A stretch of 64,000 nucleotides of DNA from an uncultured Balneola sp. (lineage in GTDB: Bacteria; Bacteroidota; Rhodothermia; Balneolales; Balneolaceae): the NCBI GenBank assembly GCA_913058495.1, contig CAJXQC010000001.1, positions 124,779 to 188,778 on the forward strand, in the 5' to 3' direction. This document shows positions 24,635-32,164 of this stretch, piece after piece; within the stretch, counting starts at the first letter, position 1, and every line of letters starts with the position of its first letter. The translations under genes were made by a program, and so were the position numbers. Under the pieces are notes generated by a model. It was not told the origin of the DNA and ran no database searches. It saw only the letters and a list, made by a program, of their open reading frames with translations.

Positions 24635-25229
24635 TCTTATTTCATTGCTGTTGATCGTTTTTGCGATCTCGGTACAGGCACAAACCAAAGTTTTTCCAAA
24701 GCTGAAAGCCAATTTCGAAAACGAAAAGGTTTTTGTAGCTGATTTCGAACACGTTTATTACGACTCTTACACAAAAGAATCGTTAAGCAGCCAGGGAAAG
24801 ATCTGGGTTTCATCTGATAAATACCGGTTAGACAGTGAAAATCAATTGCTGATCGTGGATGGGGAAACTTCCAGAGTTTATGATGAAGTTCGGAACAGGG
24901 TTATTGTAAGTGATTATTCTGAAGAAGACGATGATTTTGCTCCATCAAGGATGTTGAACGGAGTAGATTCCACTTATACCATTACGGAAGAAAAAATGGA
25001 TAAAGGCAGAACAAAGATCATCATGAAAACAGACGATGATTTCGCCTTATATCTGACGGTTGAGATCATTGTGAATTCTGAAGCAATCCCGATAAGCATT
25101 ACAGCATATGATTTTTCAGAAAATGAGATCATAACCACCTTTAAAAACGGATCTTTTTTGCTTAAAAATGAAGAATTATTTGTACTACGCTATCCTCAGG
25201 ATGCAGAAATAGTTGATACCAGGTACTGA
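24615..25229 (+). CDS. lolA: LolA-like outer-membrane lipoprotein carrier protein
   Basis: A periplasmic chaperone that carries lipoproteins to the outer membrane. The start at ATG 24615 opens a signal peptide (M-A-L-K-T-S-S-L-I-S-L-L-L-I-V-F, cleavage after V-Q-A-Q); in-frame codons upstream to 24531 overlap ftsK too far. The mature 180 residues are the LolA half-barrel: F-V-A-D-F-E-H, S-S-Q-G-K-I-W-V, K-Y-R-L-D-S-E-N, and the late N-E-I-I-T-T-F strand before F-V-L-R-Y-P. The FtsK-LolA gene order recurs in many bacteria. A LolC/E-type permease is encoded separately at 49.4 kb. Confidence 0.88.
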   Translation: MALKTSSLISLLLIVFAISVQAQTKVFPKLKANFENEKVFVADFEHVYYDSYTKESLSSQGKIWVSSDKYRLDSENQLLIVDGETSRVYDEVRNRVIVSDYSEEDDDFAPSRMLNGVDSTYTITEEKMDKGRTKIIMKTDDDFALYLTVEIIVNSEAIPISITAYDFSENEIITTFKNGSFLLKNEELFVLRYPQDAEIVDTRY

Positions 25230-25231
25230 TC

Positions 25232-26266
25232 TTGAAAACAGCATTAAAAGTAATTGCAGGAATTCTGGTCGCCGGTTTTTTTCTCTGGCTTGCATTCAAA
25301 GAAGTAGAATTTGAGCAAATTGTAGAAGCATCCAAATCCATGAGCTATGGCTGGATCATTCCGTTTGTACTAGCTACGCTTTCGGCACATTTTATTCGGG
25401 CGGAAAGGTGGAGATTATTATTCAACGATAAAGCTAAAACGCCGCACAGAGTCACCCTTTTTACAGGTGTGATGGTAGGATATTTGTCAAACATTCCATT
25501 TGCAAGATTAGGAGAAGTTACACGACCTGTGTATGTAGCTCGACAGGTTGACGAAAGCAACAGTAAGTTGATAGGGACGATCGTTCTTGAGCGAATCATT
25601 GATATGGTGAGTTTACTTTTACTGATGACTTTTGTGGTCATATTCATGGTATCAGACCCCGAAATACTCAGCAATTTGTTTGGGATAGACATCACCGACT
25701 CTGAAGTTCTTCTTTCCTTTGCGTTTTCTATTGGTAAATATTTAGGGGTCGCAATTCTGGGTTTTGCAGTGATCTATTTTATCCTGAGATCTCTAAGTAC
25801 AAAAGTAGAGTTTATATCTAAAGGATTTGAAAAATTCAAAGTGATATCAAAGACATTTATTGATGGAGTTCTAGCGGTAAAGGAACTTAAAAACTGGCCA
25901 CTTTTTGTTTTATACACGGCGCTGATCTGGGTTTGCTACATTGGGATGACTTACATTCCATTCTGGATGTTCGACATGCACTCCATTTATGATCTTTCTT
26001 ATGCAGATGCTTTAGTGCTTACAATGGTTTCAGCAGTAGGGATTATCATTCCGACTCCCGGTGGAGTAGGCACTTATCATTTATTTGTAACCAAAAGTTT
26101 ATTTCTGCTTTATGCTGTTCCGGAAGCAATCGGTTTGGCGTATGGAACCATAACCCATGCTTCAACACTCGCTGTTATTATTATCAGCACGCCTTTGTTG
26201 TTGGTTTTGGATAAATATATTGCGTTAAAGCATGCGGCTAAAACTGAGGGAACAAGCGTAGAATAA
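25232..26266 (+). CDS. Flippase-like integral membrane protein (UPF0104 / LPG-synthase TM family)
   Basis: 344 residues with about eight membrane helices in the order of the lysylphosphatidylglycerol-synthase transmembrane domain family. Typical motifs are R-A-E-R-W-R-L-L-F (residues 52-60), N-I-P-F-A-R-L-G-E-V-T-R-P, and a late I-P-T-P-G-G-V-G-T-Y-H. The start is TTG 25232, two bases after the lolA stop; no ATG occurs before residue about 39 and the N-terminal helix would be lost without it. Members move or modify lipids or glycans. No catalytic C-terminal domain is fused, so it is more likely a transporter than an LPG synthase. Confidence 0.82.
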   Translation: MKTALKVIAGILVAGFFLWLAFKEVEFEQIVEASKSMSYGWIIPFVLATLSAHFIRAERWRLLFNDKAKTPHRVTLFTGVMVGYLSNIPFARLGEVTRPVYVARQVDESNSKLIGTIVLERIIDMVSLLLLMTFVVIFMVSDPEILSNLFGIDITDSEVLLSFAFSIGKYLGVAILGFAVIYFILRSLSTKVEFISKGFEKFKVISKTFIDGVLAVKELKNWPLFVLYTALIWVCYIGMTYIPFWMFDMHSIYDLSYADALVLTMVSAVGIIIPTPGGVGTYHLFVTKSLFLLYAVPEAIGLAYGTITHASTLAVIIISTPLLLVLDKYIALKHAAKTEGTSVE

Positions 26267-26343
26267 ATCAGTACATCTTTTGACGTACACAGGTTAACCT
26301 TGCTCTAAATTTTTAGTACATTCTTAAAACTTCTTTTTTGACG

Positions 26344-28062
26344 ATGAAACGATCCTATTTTGCAACCATCTTACTTCTATTCATCATTTGTCCGGCATTG
26401 TTCGCTCAAAGCGGGAATACTCAAAATTCATTATTACCTGAAATAGATCCGCAGGATATTGAGATAAGAAGTGAGTTCAGAGCCAGGTTTCCGGGAATCA
26501 GAAGGCAACCGATTTTAGGATTTAATCCCAAACCCAGAGTTTTTCGGATCGATCCGAACAGAGTTCCTTTTATGGAATCTGATAAAGAGGCCGTTGCCAG
26601 TATCGCACTCACACAACTAGACAGACCTGAGCCTCCTGCCAAATCAGTTTTACAAGATCCATCCAGAACAAATGCTTTTATTAAAGCGGGTTTCGGAAGC
26701 TTTACCACTCCGGAACTGGAGGCTTACGTATTAAGAAGGCTGAATAACGAAAGTATTGCTTCCGTAAATGTAGATTATTCCAGCTCAAGTGGTCATTTAG
26801 ATGATCAGGATTCCGGTTTCAGATTTTTTGATGTGAACGGCGTTTATGGAACAAAATTAAATGGCGGAGCAAAACTGTCTGCTAAAGTAGGTGTATTCAG
26901 TGACTTTAATCACCTGTTTGAATTATCAAATAATGTGCCTTCAGATAATTCAGGGACTTCCGAAAAAGACTATAAGGGCTTTAATGCAGGGCTTATTCTT
27001 GAAAACAATGCCAATGAACTGGAAGGATGGGAACTGTATTTGAATGCTTCTGCTGTAGGAGTCGATCTTATGGGACAAAATGCAGCTTTAAGGGGAAGTC
27101 AGTCAGAGCAATTTATACAAGCAGGCTTTGAAAAAGAATGGGCAGGTTCAAAACTCTATGATGTGCTTAGTGCAAAAGTCGATATTAAAGGTGGAAATTA
27201 TTCAGCAGAAGGAATCGGAGATACCCAATGGATTAGCTCTTCAGCTACTTTTGGATACAGCAGTTTATTCAACTACGCCACAGAAATAGAATTGGAAGGT
27301 GGAATAGCGTATGTATCTGACGGATTCAGAAGCAAACCTTTATTAGTCTTAAACTCAGCAATGAATCATACTGTAAAAGAAGGGTTAAATCTGACCGGAA
27401 AGATCTATGCTCGTCCGGAAATAAAATCTGTTTGGGAATACCATCAACAAAACAGATTTTTGAATGTGAGTTCTCAAACTCAATTTCAATATATATTCGG
27501 AGTAGACGGAGGAATAGAATTTAAACCACTGGAATCCACAAAACTTTTTGGAAGCATTTCTTACCAGGCAATTGATAATTATAGTTACTACTTAAGATCT
27601 TCAAGAACATTCGGTGTAAATACAGAAGAAACATTCTATACAATCAATTATGCAGATGTGTCTAAATTCAGAATGGAAGTAGGAGTCACTCAACAAATAG
27701 TTTCCGATAAATTCTGGTTTGATGGATTTATATATGCACAAAGACCTGAGCTTAAAAGCGGAGGAGACGTTCCGTTTGAAGAAAGAGTGGGTGCAGAGGG
27801 AGTATTTTCAGTAAAGCCGGTTAATCAATTTACAGTAAGTTCATGGGTACAGTATGTTGGAGAAAGAGAAGATGGAAATACTTCTAATACGCAAACAATA
27901 GATGGTTATCTTCTTTTAAATGGTGGAGCAGACTACAAGATCAATGAAAAATTTGGCGTTTATTTGAAAGTGTTGAATATTCTGGGACAAAACTATGAGG
28001 TTTGGCAAGGTTATGAAGAGCGACCTTTTCAAATTTTCGGAGGTATTAAAGTAACTTTATAA
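26344..28062 (+). CDS. Outer-membrane beta-barrel protein (annotated as TonB-dependent-receptor-like in relatives)
   Basis: About 572 residues. The signal peptide (M-K-R-S-Y-F-A-T-I-L-L-L-F, ending L-F-A-Q) is followed by I-D-P-Q-D-I-E-I-R-S-E-F and R-R-Q-P-I-L-G-F-N-P-K-P-R, a region with no plug-domain or TonB-box motif that I can see. Amphipathic strands then run to a C-terminal K-V-T-L. It looks like a TonB-receptor-sized barrel without plug. ATG 26344 is chosen over TTG 26338. It heads a tight group (3-, 2-, 13-, 2- and 10-base gaps) with two HU-like genes, exbB, exbD and a TonB-like gene, so an energised outer-membrane role is likely. Confidence 0.75.
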   Translation: MKRSYFATILLLFIICPALFAQSGNTQNSLLPEIDPQDIEIRSEFRARFPGIRRQPILGFNPKPRVFRIDPNRVPFMESDKEAVASIALTQLDRPEPPAKSVLQDPSRTNAFIKAGFGSFTTPELEAYVLRRLNNESIASVNVDYSSSSGHLDDQDSGFRFFDVNGVYGTKLNGGAKLSAKVGVFSDFNHLFELSNNVPSDNSGTSEKDYKGFNAGLILENNANELEGWELYLNASAVGVDLMGQNAALRGSQSEQFIQAGFEKEWAGSKLYDVLSAKVDIKGGNYSAEGIGDTQWISSSATFGYSSLFNYATEIELEGGIAYVSDGFRSKPLLVLNSAMNHTVKEGLNLTGKIYARPEIKSVWEYHQQNRFLNVSSQTQFQYIFGVDGGIEFKPLESTKLFGSISYQAIDNYSYYLRSSRTFGVNTEETFYTINYADVSKFRMEVGVTQQIVSDKFWFDGFIYAQRPELKSGGDVPFEERVGAEGVFSVKPVNQFTVSSWVQYVGEREDGNTSNTQTIDGYLLLNGGADYKINEKFGVYLKVLNILGQNYEVWQGYEERPFQIFGGIKVTL

Positions 28063-28065
28063 GCT

Positions 28066-28263
28066 ATGACGAACGATTTTTTAAAAGCATTTGGGTTAAC
28101 GATTCGTGATCAGATCATCATGAAAAATTCTGTCGAAATAAAAGGTCTGGGTACTTTTAAAGCAGAACACACAAGCCAACAACAGGAAAGAAAGGGAGAT
28201 GGAAAGCTCGTAATGCTTCCTCCTAAAGACAGTATTGAATTCAAAGCTGATATGGGGGAATAA
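28066..28263 (+). CDS. Small HU-like (CCDC81-type) protein
   Basis: 65 residues. V-E-I-K-G-L-G-T-F-K-A-E-H, then a short polar loop and L-V-M-L-P-P-K-D-S-I-E-F-K-A-D, resemble the beta-arm half of HU/IHF proteins (G-x-G-x-F ... P ... v-x-F-k). The N-terminal helical part is short. This fits the prokaryotic HU-CCDC81 domain 1, which in Bacteroidota usually precedes a second HU-like domain in the same polypeptide; here the second is the next gene, two bases on. DNA binding is not shown, since many such domains lack the basic arm. Confidence 0.65.
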   Translation: MTNDFLKAFGLTIRDQIIMKNSVEIKGLGTFKAEHTSQQQERKGDGKLVMLPPKDSIEFKADMGE

Positions 28264-28265
28264 CA

Positions 28266-29987
28266 ATGCTGATAGATAATGAAAAGTTTATTGCTCTGCT
28301 TGCTGATAATTCGGGAATAGAAAAAGAGAAAGTTGAGAAGTACCTGGAAGAGCTTATAAATGAGATGAAGGCTTCTTTTGATGAAGGGGAAGGATATGAA
28401 GTGGAAGGCTTCGGGATTTTCAGCAAATTAGGATCAAACATTCTATTTATCCCTTCTGATGAGCTGGAAACGGAGGTCAATTATAAGTATGTAGGTATGG
28501 AGCCTATTGAACTTCCCGGAGGAGCACAACAGCAAGAAACTGAGTCACCTGAAGAGGAAGAAGAAAATCCTATTCAGGGAATTCTTGACGGTGGAGAAAC
28601 TGAAGAACCGGAAGAATACGAAGATCCGTTTGCCGAGTTGTTCAATGAAGCAGAAGAGCATGAAAAAGCAGGGCAGGAGCAGACCGAAAAAGGAGACCTC
28701 AGCGAAGAGGAGATTGAAGCTGTTGTTGAAGAAGAGATAGAAAGCGAAGACACTGAAGAAATAATTTCGGAAGAAACAGAGAAAGAAGAAGAACCGTTAG
28801 AAGATTCACTCAAAGATATATTTGGTTCAGATGAGCCCGAAGAAGAAGAAGCAGAACCTAAGGAGGATGAAATACCTGGTCCTGAAAAATGGGGCATAGA
28901 TGCACATAAAGAGGAAGAACATGAGGGTGCTTTTTCAGGTTTGCTGGGTGATAATGCAGATGAACCCGAATTAATTGATGAAGACGACATTTTTGCAACA
29001 GAAGAAGAAATCACTGCTGAAGAGGAATTGTCTGAAACTGATGAAGGACTTCAGCAAGAAGAAGATGAGACTGAAGAAATAGATTTTTCTGCATTGGAAG
29101 ATGACACTTCTGATGAAGATTTCGAAGATCCATTCGAGTCCTTGGAGGAAGAACAAGAAGAAGATTTTGTGCCCGTTGTTACGAATGTGTCTTCAGGAAA
29201 AGCTTCTAAAACGGAAGTTGATGAGGATCAAAAGGAAGAACAAGAAGAGAAGACCGAAAAAACAAGCAGGACACCGAAGAGTCCCAGAGACAGAAAGCAA
29301 AGTTCTCCGGTGTTTTTATATATGATTCTTGCTCTGGTTTTGTTGGGAGGAACCGGATATCTATTAGCTTATTTTGGTGTTGTTAATATTGAGGGAATTA
29401 CACCATCTTCAGCTTCAACACAAGTAGCCCAGAACACTCCGCCGGTAACACAGCCGGAAAGCACACCACCGCAAACTTCACAGCCAGAAGAGGAGCAGCA
29501 GATAAGAGATGTGCCGGAGATTGAAGCGAACAGCGAAAATACTCCTGATGAAGCGGAAGAAAATACTGGAAATATTTCTGAATCCGAATCTGAAGCTACT
29601 GACGATGTAACACCTCAAGACCGGGAAAATGATATAGCTCCACTGGTTGCTGATGAAAAAGCTCCTGGCGATGGAGGTATTATTTCTCCTGTAAATATTC
29701 AGGAACAAGCCGAAGTATATGGTTTAAAAGGAACTGCAACCGAAGCCGGGAACAATGGCTATACGATCGTACTATATACTTTAAGCCGGAAGTCCGGAGC
29801 AGACGCTCAGTTTGAAAAATTATCTAAAGATGGCTTTCGGGTTATTATTAAAGAAAATCCGTCACAGGAATTCGGTGTATTATACAGAGTAAGCATCGGA
29901 CAATTTGAGTCACTGGCAGATGCAGCTATTGCTGCTGAAAAGGTTGATTCTGAAATACTTGGAAATTATATCATCACAAAAATTTAA
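28266..29987 (+). CDS. HU-like / SPOR-domain membrane protein with long acidic linker
   Basis: A 573-residue protein in four parts. Residues 1-75 are HU-CCDC81-like (two helices, then Y-E-V-E-G-F-G-I-F-S-K). Residues about 85-345 are strongly acidic and of low complexity (mostly Glu, Asp, Pro, Ser). Residues about 347-372 form one membrane helix (F-L-Y-M-I-L-A-L-V-L-L-G-G). After a Pro/Thr/Gln and acidic stretch, a SPOR domain closes the protein (about 490-573; Y-T-I-V-L-Y-T-L, F-G-V-L-Y-R-V-S-I-G-Q-F-E-S, ending I-I-T-K-I). SPOR domains bind bare glycan strands at the septum. The HU-like part would be cytoplasmic. Its gene lies between an HU-like gene and exbB. Antisense frames over the acidic part are Ser-rich shadows. 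Confidence 0.82.
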   Translation: MLIDNEKFIALLADNSGIEKEKVEKYLEELINEMKASFDEGEGYEVEGFGIFSKLGSNILFIPSDELETEVNYKYVGMEPIELPGGAQQQETESPEEEEENPIQGILDGGETEEPEEYEDPFAELFNEAEEHEKAGQEQTEKGDLSEEEIEAVVEEEIESEDTEEIISEETEKEEEPLEDSLKDIFGSDEPEEEEAEPKEDEIPGPEKWGIDAHKEEEHEGAFSGLLGDNADEPELIDEDDIFATEEEITAEEELSETDEGLQQEEDETEEIDFSALEDDTSDEDFEDPFESLEEEQEEDFVPVVTNVSSGKASKTEVDEDQKEEQEEKTEKTSRTPKSPRDRKQSSPVFLYMILALVLLGGTGYLLAYFGVVNIEGITPSSASTQVAQNTPPVTQPESTPPQTSQPEEEQQIRDVPEIEANSENTPDEAEENTGNISESESEATDDVTPQDRENDIAPLVADEKAPGDGGIISPVNIQEQAEVYGLKGTATEAGNNGYTIVLYTLSRKSGADAQFEKLSKDGFRVIIKENPSQEFGVLYRVSIGQFESLADAAIAAEKVDSEILGNYIITKI

Positions 29988-30000
29988 ACATTTCATTTAC

Positions 30001-30708
30001 ATGAACACCCTTCTTTTACTATTTCAAGATTCAACGGCAGTTGCTGATTCGTTAGCAATGGCACTCGAAGGAGAAACAATTACATTATTCGATCTTTTAA
30101 TTGAGGGAGGGGTTTTAATGATCCCGATCTTCGTGCTTTTTATGCTTTCTATGTACGTAATTGTAGAACGTTGGCGAGCTTTAAACCGATCGCATACGGA
30201 TACAGAGAGATTTTTAAGTTCGGTTGAAGGTTTGTTAAAGTCCGGGAAGCAATCGGATGCTATGGCTTACTGTGATGATCATGACAAACCGTTGGCAAGA
30301 ATTATTAAAGCCGGAATCAAACGATTAGGTCGCCCGATTCGAGATATTGAAGACGCCATTGACAATGCCGGGAAAAAAGAAATATTCTTTCTTGAAAAAA
30401 GAATGAATTGGTTAGCAACCATTGCCGGTGTAGCACCGTTACTAGGTTTTACGGGAACGGTAACTGGTATGATCGAGGCTTTCATGGATATTCAATCCCT
30501 TCAGGGAAATGTTAACCCAAGCGAATTAGCCGGAGGTATCTGGGAAGCTCTTATTACCACGGCTGCAGGATTGATTGTTGGTCTGATAGCATTCGGGTTC
30601 TATAACTTTTTACTAGGTAAGATTAACAGGTCTATTTTTGAGCTTGAAAATGCATCTGCAGATTTTATGGACTTACTTCAATCACCGGCACCTAAAAAGC
30701 AGGCATAA
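30001..30708 (+). CDS. exbB: ExbB/TolQ-family proton channel protein
   Basis: An inner-membrane stator subunit that uses the proton gradient with ExbD to drive a TonB/TolA-type partner. The start is ATG 30001, since upstream codons lie inside the preceding gene. It has three membrane helices (about 30-52, 140-162 and 175-200). Conserved stretches are A-P-L-L-G-F-T-G-T-V-T-G-M-I-E-A-F and W-E-A-L-I-T-T-A-A-G-L-I-V-G, with the family Thr residues that line the channel. At 235 residues it is a standard size. It is coupled to exbD (2-base gap). Tol-type versus Exb-type function cannot be told from sequence alone. Confidence 0.92.
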   Translation: MNTLLLLFQDSTAVADSLAMALEGETITLFDLLIEGGVLMIPIFVLFMLSMYVIVERWRALNRSHTDTERFLSSVEGLLKSGKQSDAMAYCDDHDKPLARIIKAGIKRLGRPIRDIEDAIDNAGKKEIFFLEKRMNWLATIAGVAPLLGFTGTVTGMIEAFMDIQSLQGNVNPSELAGGIWEALITTAAGLIVGLIAFGFYNFLLGKINRSIFELENASADFMDLLQSPAPKKQA

Positions 30709-30710
30709 TT

Positions 30711-31127
30711 ATGGCACGCGATTTTAGACGAGGAGATAAAAGGTTAACCCCGTTATCGCTATTCTCTCAATCTTCATTGACAGATATAGTATTGCTGTTG
30801 TTGATCTTCTTTTTGCTGACTTCTTCATTCGTAACAAACTTTGGGATAAAAGTGAATATTCCGAAAGCAGAGTCCGGATCAACTACTCAAAACGAGTTCA
30901 TTTCTGTTGCAATCACTAAAGAAGGCGAGTTTTATGTGGATGGGGACTTAACGGCACGAGGTTCTCTAGCTCTTCAGATAAGGGCAGCACGCAATAATAA
31001 GCAGAGTCAAACGATTATATTACGTGCCGATAAGGACGCAAAAGTAGATGATGCGGTGAGAGTTATGAATATCGGTAAGGCCTTGAATTTAAAATTGGTC
31101 ATGGCTACGGAACAAAGTTCATTATAA
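30711..31127 (+). CDS. exbD: ExbD/TolR-family protein
   Basis: 138 residues: a short cytoplasmic basic N-terminus, one membrane helix with the essential proton-carrying Asp (S-L-T-D-I-V-L-L-L-L-I-F-F, D25), and a periplasmic domain (V-N-I-P-K-A-E-S-G ... I-I-L-R-A-D-K-D-A-K-V). Partner of the ExbB-type protein upstream and the TonB-like protein 10 bases downstream. There is no odd feature. Confidence 0.92.
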   Translation: MARDFRRGDKRLTPLSLFSQSSLTDIVLLLLIFFLLTSSFVTNFGIKVNIPKAESGSTTQNEFISVAITKEGEFYVDGDLTARGSLALQIRAARNNKQSQTIILRADKDAKVDDAVRVMNIGKALNLKLVMATEQSSL

Positions 31128-31137
31128 ATTAATCAGG

Positions 31138-31959
31138 ATGAAGAAAACTAAATTCACACAAGATGATAGTGTTGCACTTACGGTAACGTTAAGTGTGAGC
31201 ATTATTATGGTTTTGTTTTCTCTGTGGTATACACTGGATATGAACCAAAACTTCCGACCTTCTTTTATTGAAGTAGAGTTCGGTGAGTTTAGATCAGGAA
31301 CATTGGCAGAGTTTTCTGAAGTTAAGGAAGATGAAGTAGCTACCCGACCAAATCCTTCCGAAGTTAAAACCGAGGAACCCGTTGAAGAAACCCCGATTCC
31401 GGAAGAACAGCCCACTAATCCGACAGAAGAAATTACCAAACCTGTAGATCTTCCTGATGAGGTTGAAGAAGTAAAAGAAGAAAAGGTCGAAACACCTAAG
31501 ACGGATGTTGTAGACCCCACCAAAGAGACGGCGGAAGAAGTAAAAGAAGAAATTGAGATTCCTCCGCAGGCAAAAGAAGATCTGGAAGTTAGCGACGGTG
31601 CAAAAGAAAGTGGAGATATTAAAGGTAATACCGGAGAAACAAATGCTGATGCCGGAACAGGAGTTGATGATGAGAAGTCAGCTCCTTACGAACTAAAATG
31701 GGATGGGAGTATCGAAAGAGACCCGATGGTTCAGCCTTTACCCGAAAATACTGCAAACACAGAAGGGGTTATTTCCGTAAAATTTCAGGTAAAGCCTGAT
31801 GGTTCGGTAGGCTTGATTATTCCATTGAAGAAAATGAATCCTGAGTTAGAAAAAGAAGTGCAGCGGACTTTAAGGAGCTGGAAATTTTCAAAACTTCCAA
31901 GTGGAGTGCCTCAACAAGCACAATGGGGAACAATAACTTTCCGATTTGTATTCGGATAG
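31138..31959 (+). CDS. TonB/TolA-like energy transducer
   Basis: 273 residues. One N-terminal membrane helix (about 14-34) is followed by a long Glu/Pro/Val/Lys-rich periplasmic spacer (about 55-165) and a C-terminal domain (about 195-273) with G-V-I-S-V-K-F-Q-V-K-P-D-G-S-V and L-R-S-W-K-F, which is the TonB C-terminal pattern. The spacer is more acidic than the usual Lys-Pro/Glu-Pro spacer. It is the last gene of the run starting at 26344, so it probably couples ExbBD to the barrel protein or, through Tol-like action, to division. No separate pal or tolB is near. Confidence 0.8.
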   Translation: MKKTKFTQDDSVALTVTLSVSIIMVLFSLWYTLDMNQNFRPSFIEVEFGEFRSGTLAEFSEVKEDEVATRPNPSEVKTEEPVEETPIPEEQPTNPTEEITKPVDLPDEVEEVKEEKVETPKTDVVDPTKETAEEVKEEIEIPPQAKEDLEVSDGAKESGDIKGNTGETNADAGTGVDDEKSAPYELKWDGSIERDPMVQPLPENTANTEGVISVKFQVKPDGSVGLIIPLKKMNPELEKEVQRTLRSWKFSKLPSGVPQQAQWGTITFRFVFG

Positions 31960-32164
31960 TCCGATCAAAAAAGGAAACACACCTGCCCTTCTATTTTTTG
32001 TAACTTTCAACAGTTCGTCAAGCTATTATTAATGCAATCTCATAAGAGTGAGATCAACTAAAAAATGAGTTAGCTTCACAACTTTTTACCCATTCCTTGC
32101 TTCTGTACCAATACATTCAGTTATTCAATTCTGTATAACTAACTAAACTAACTTCGGTACTACT

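Noticed and set aside
28574-29014. Long Ser-rich antisense frame opposite the acidic part of the HU-SPOR gene
   Set aside because: It is the complement of GAA/GAG-rich codons. It has no start region or domain and the sense frame has clear HU-like and SPOR ends.
29905-30000. Upstream start for ExbB
   Set aside because: These codons lie inside the SPOR domain of the preceding gene. ATG 30001 gives a standard ExbB N-terminus.
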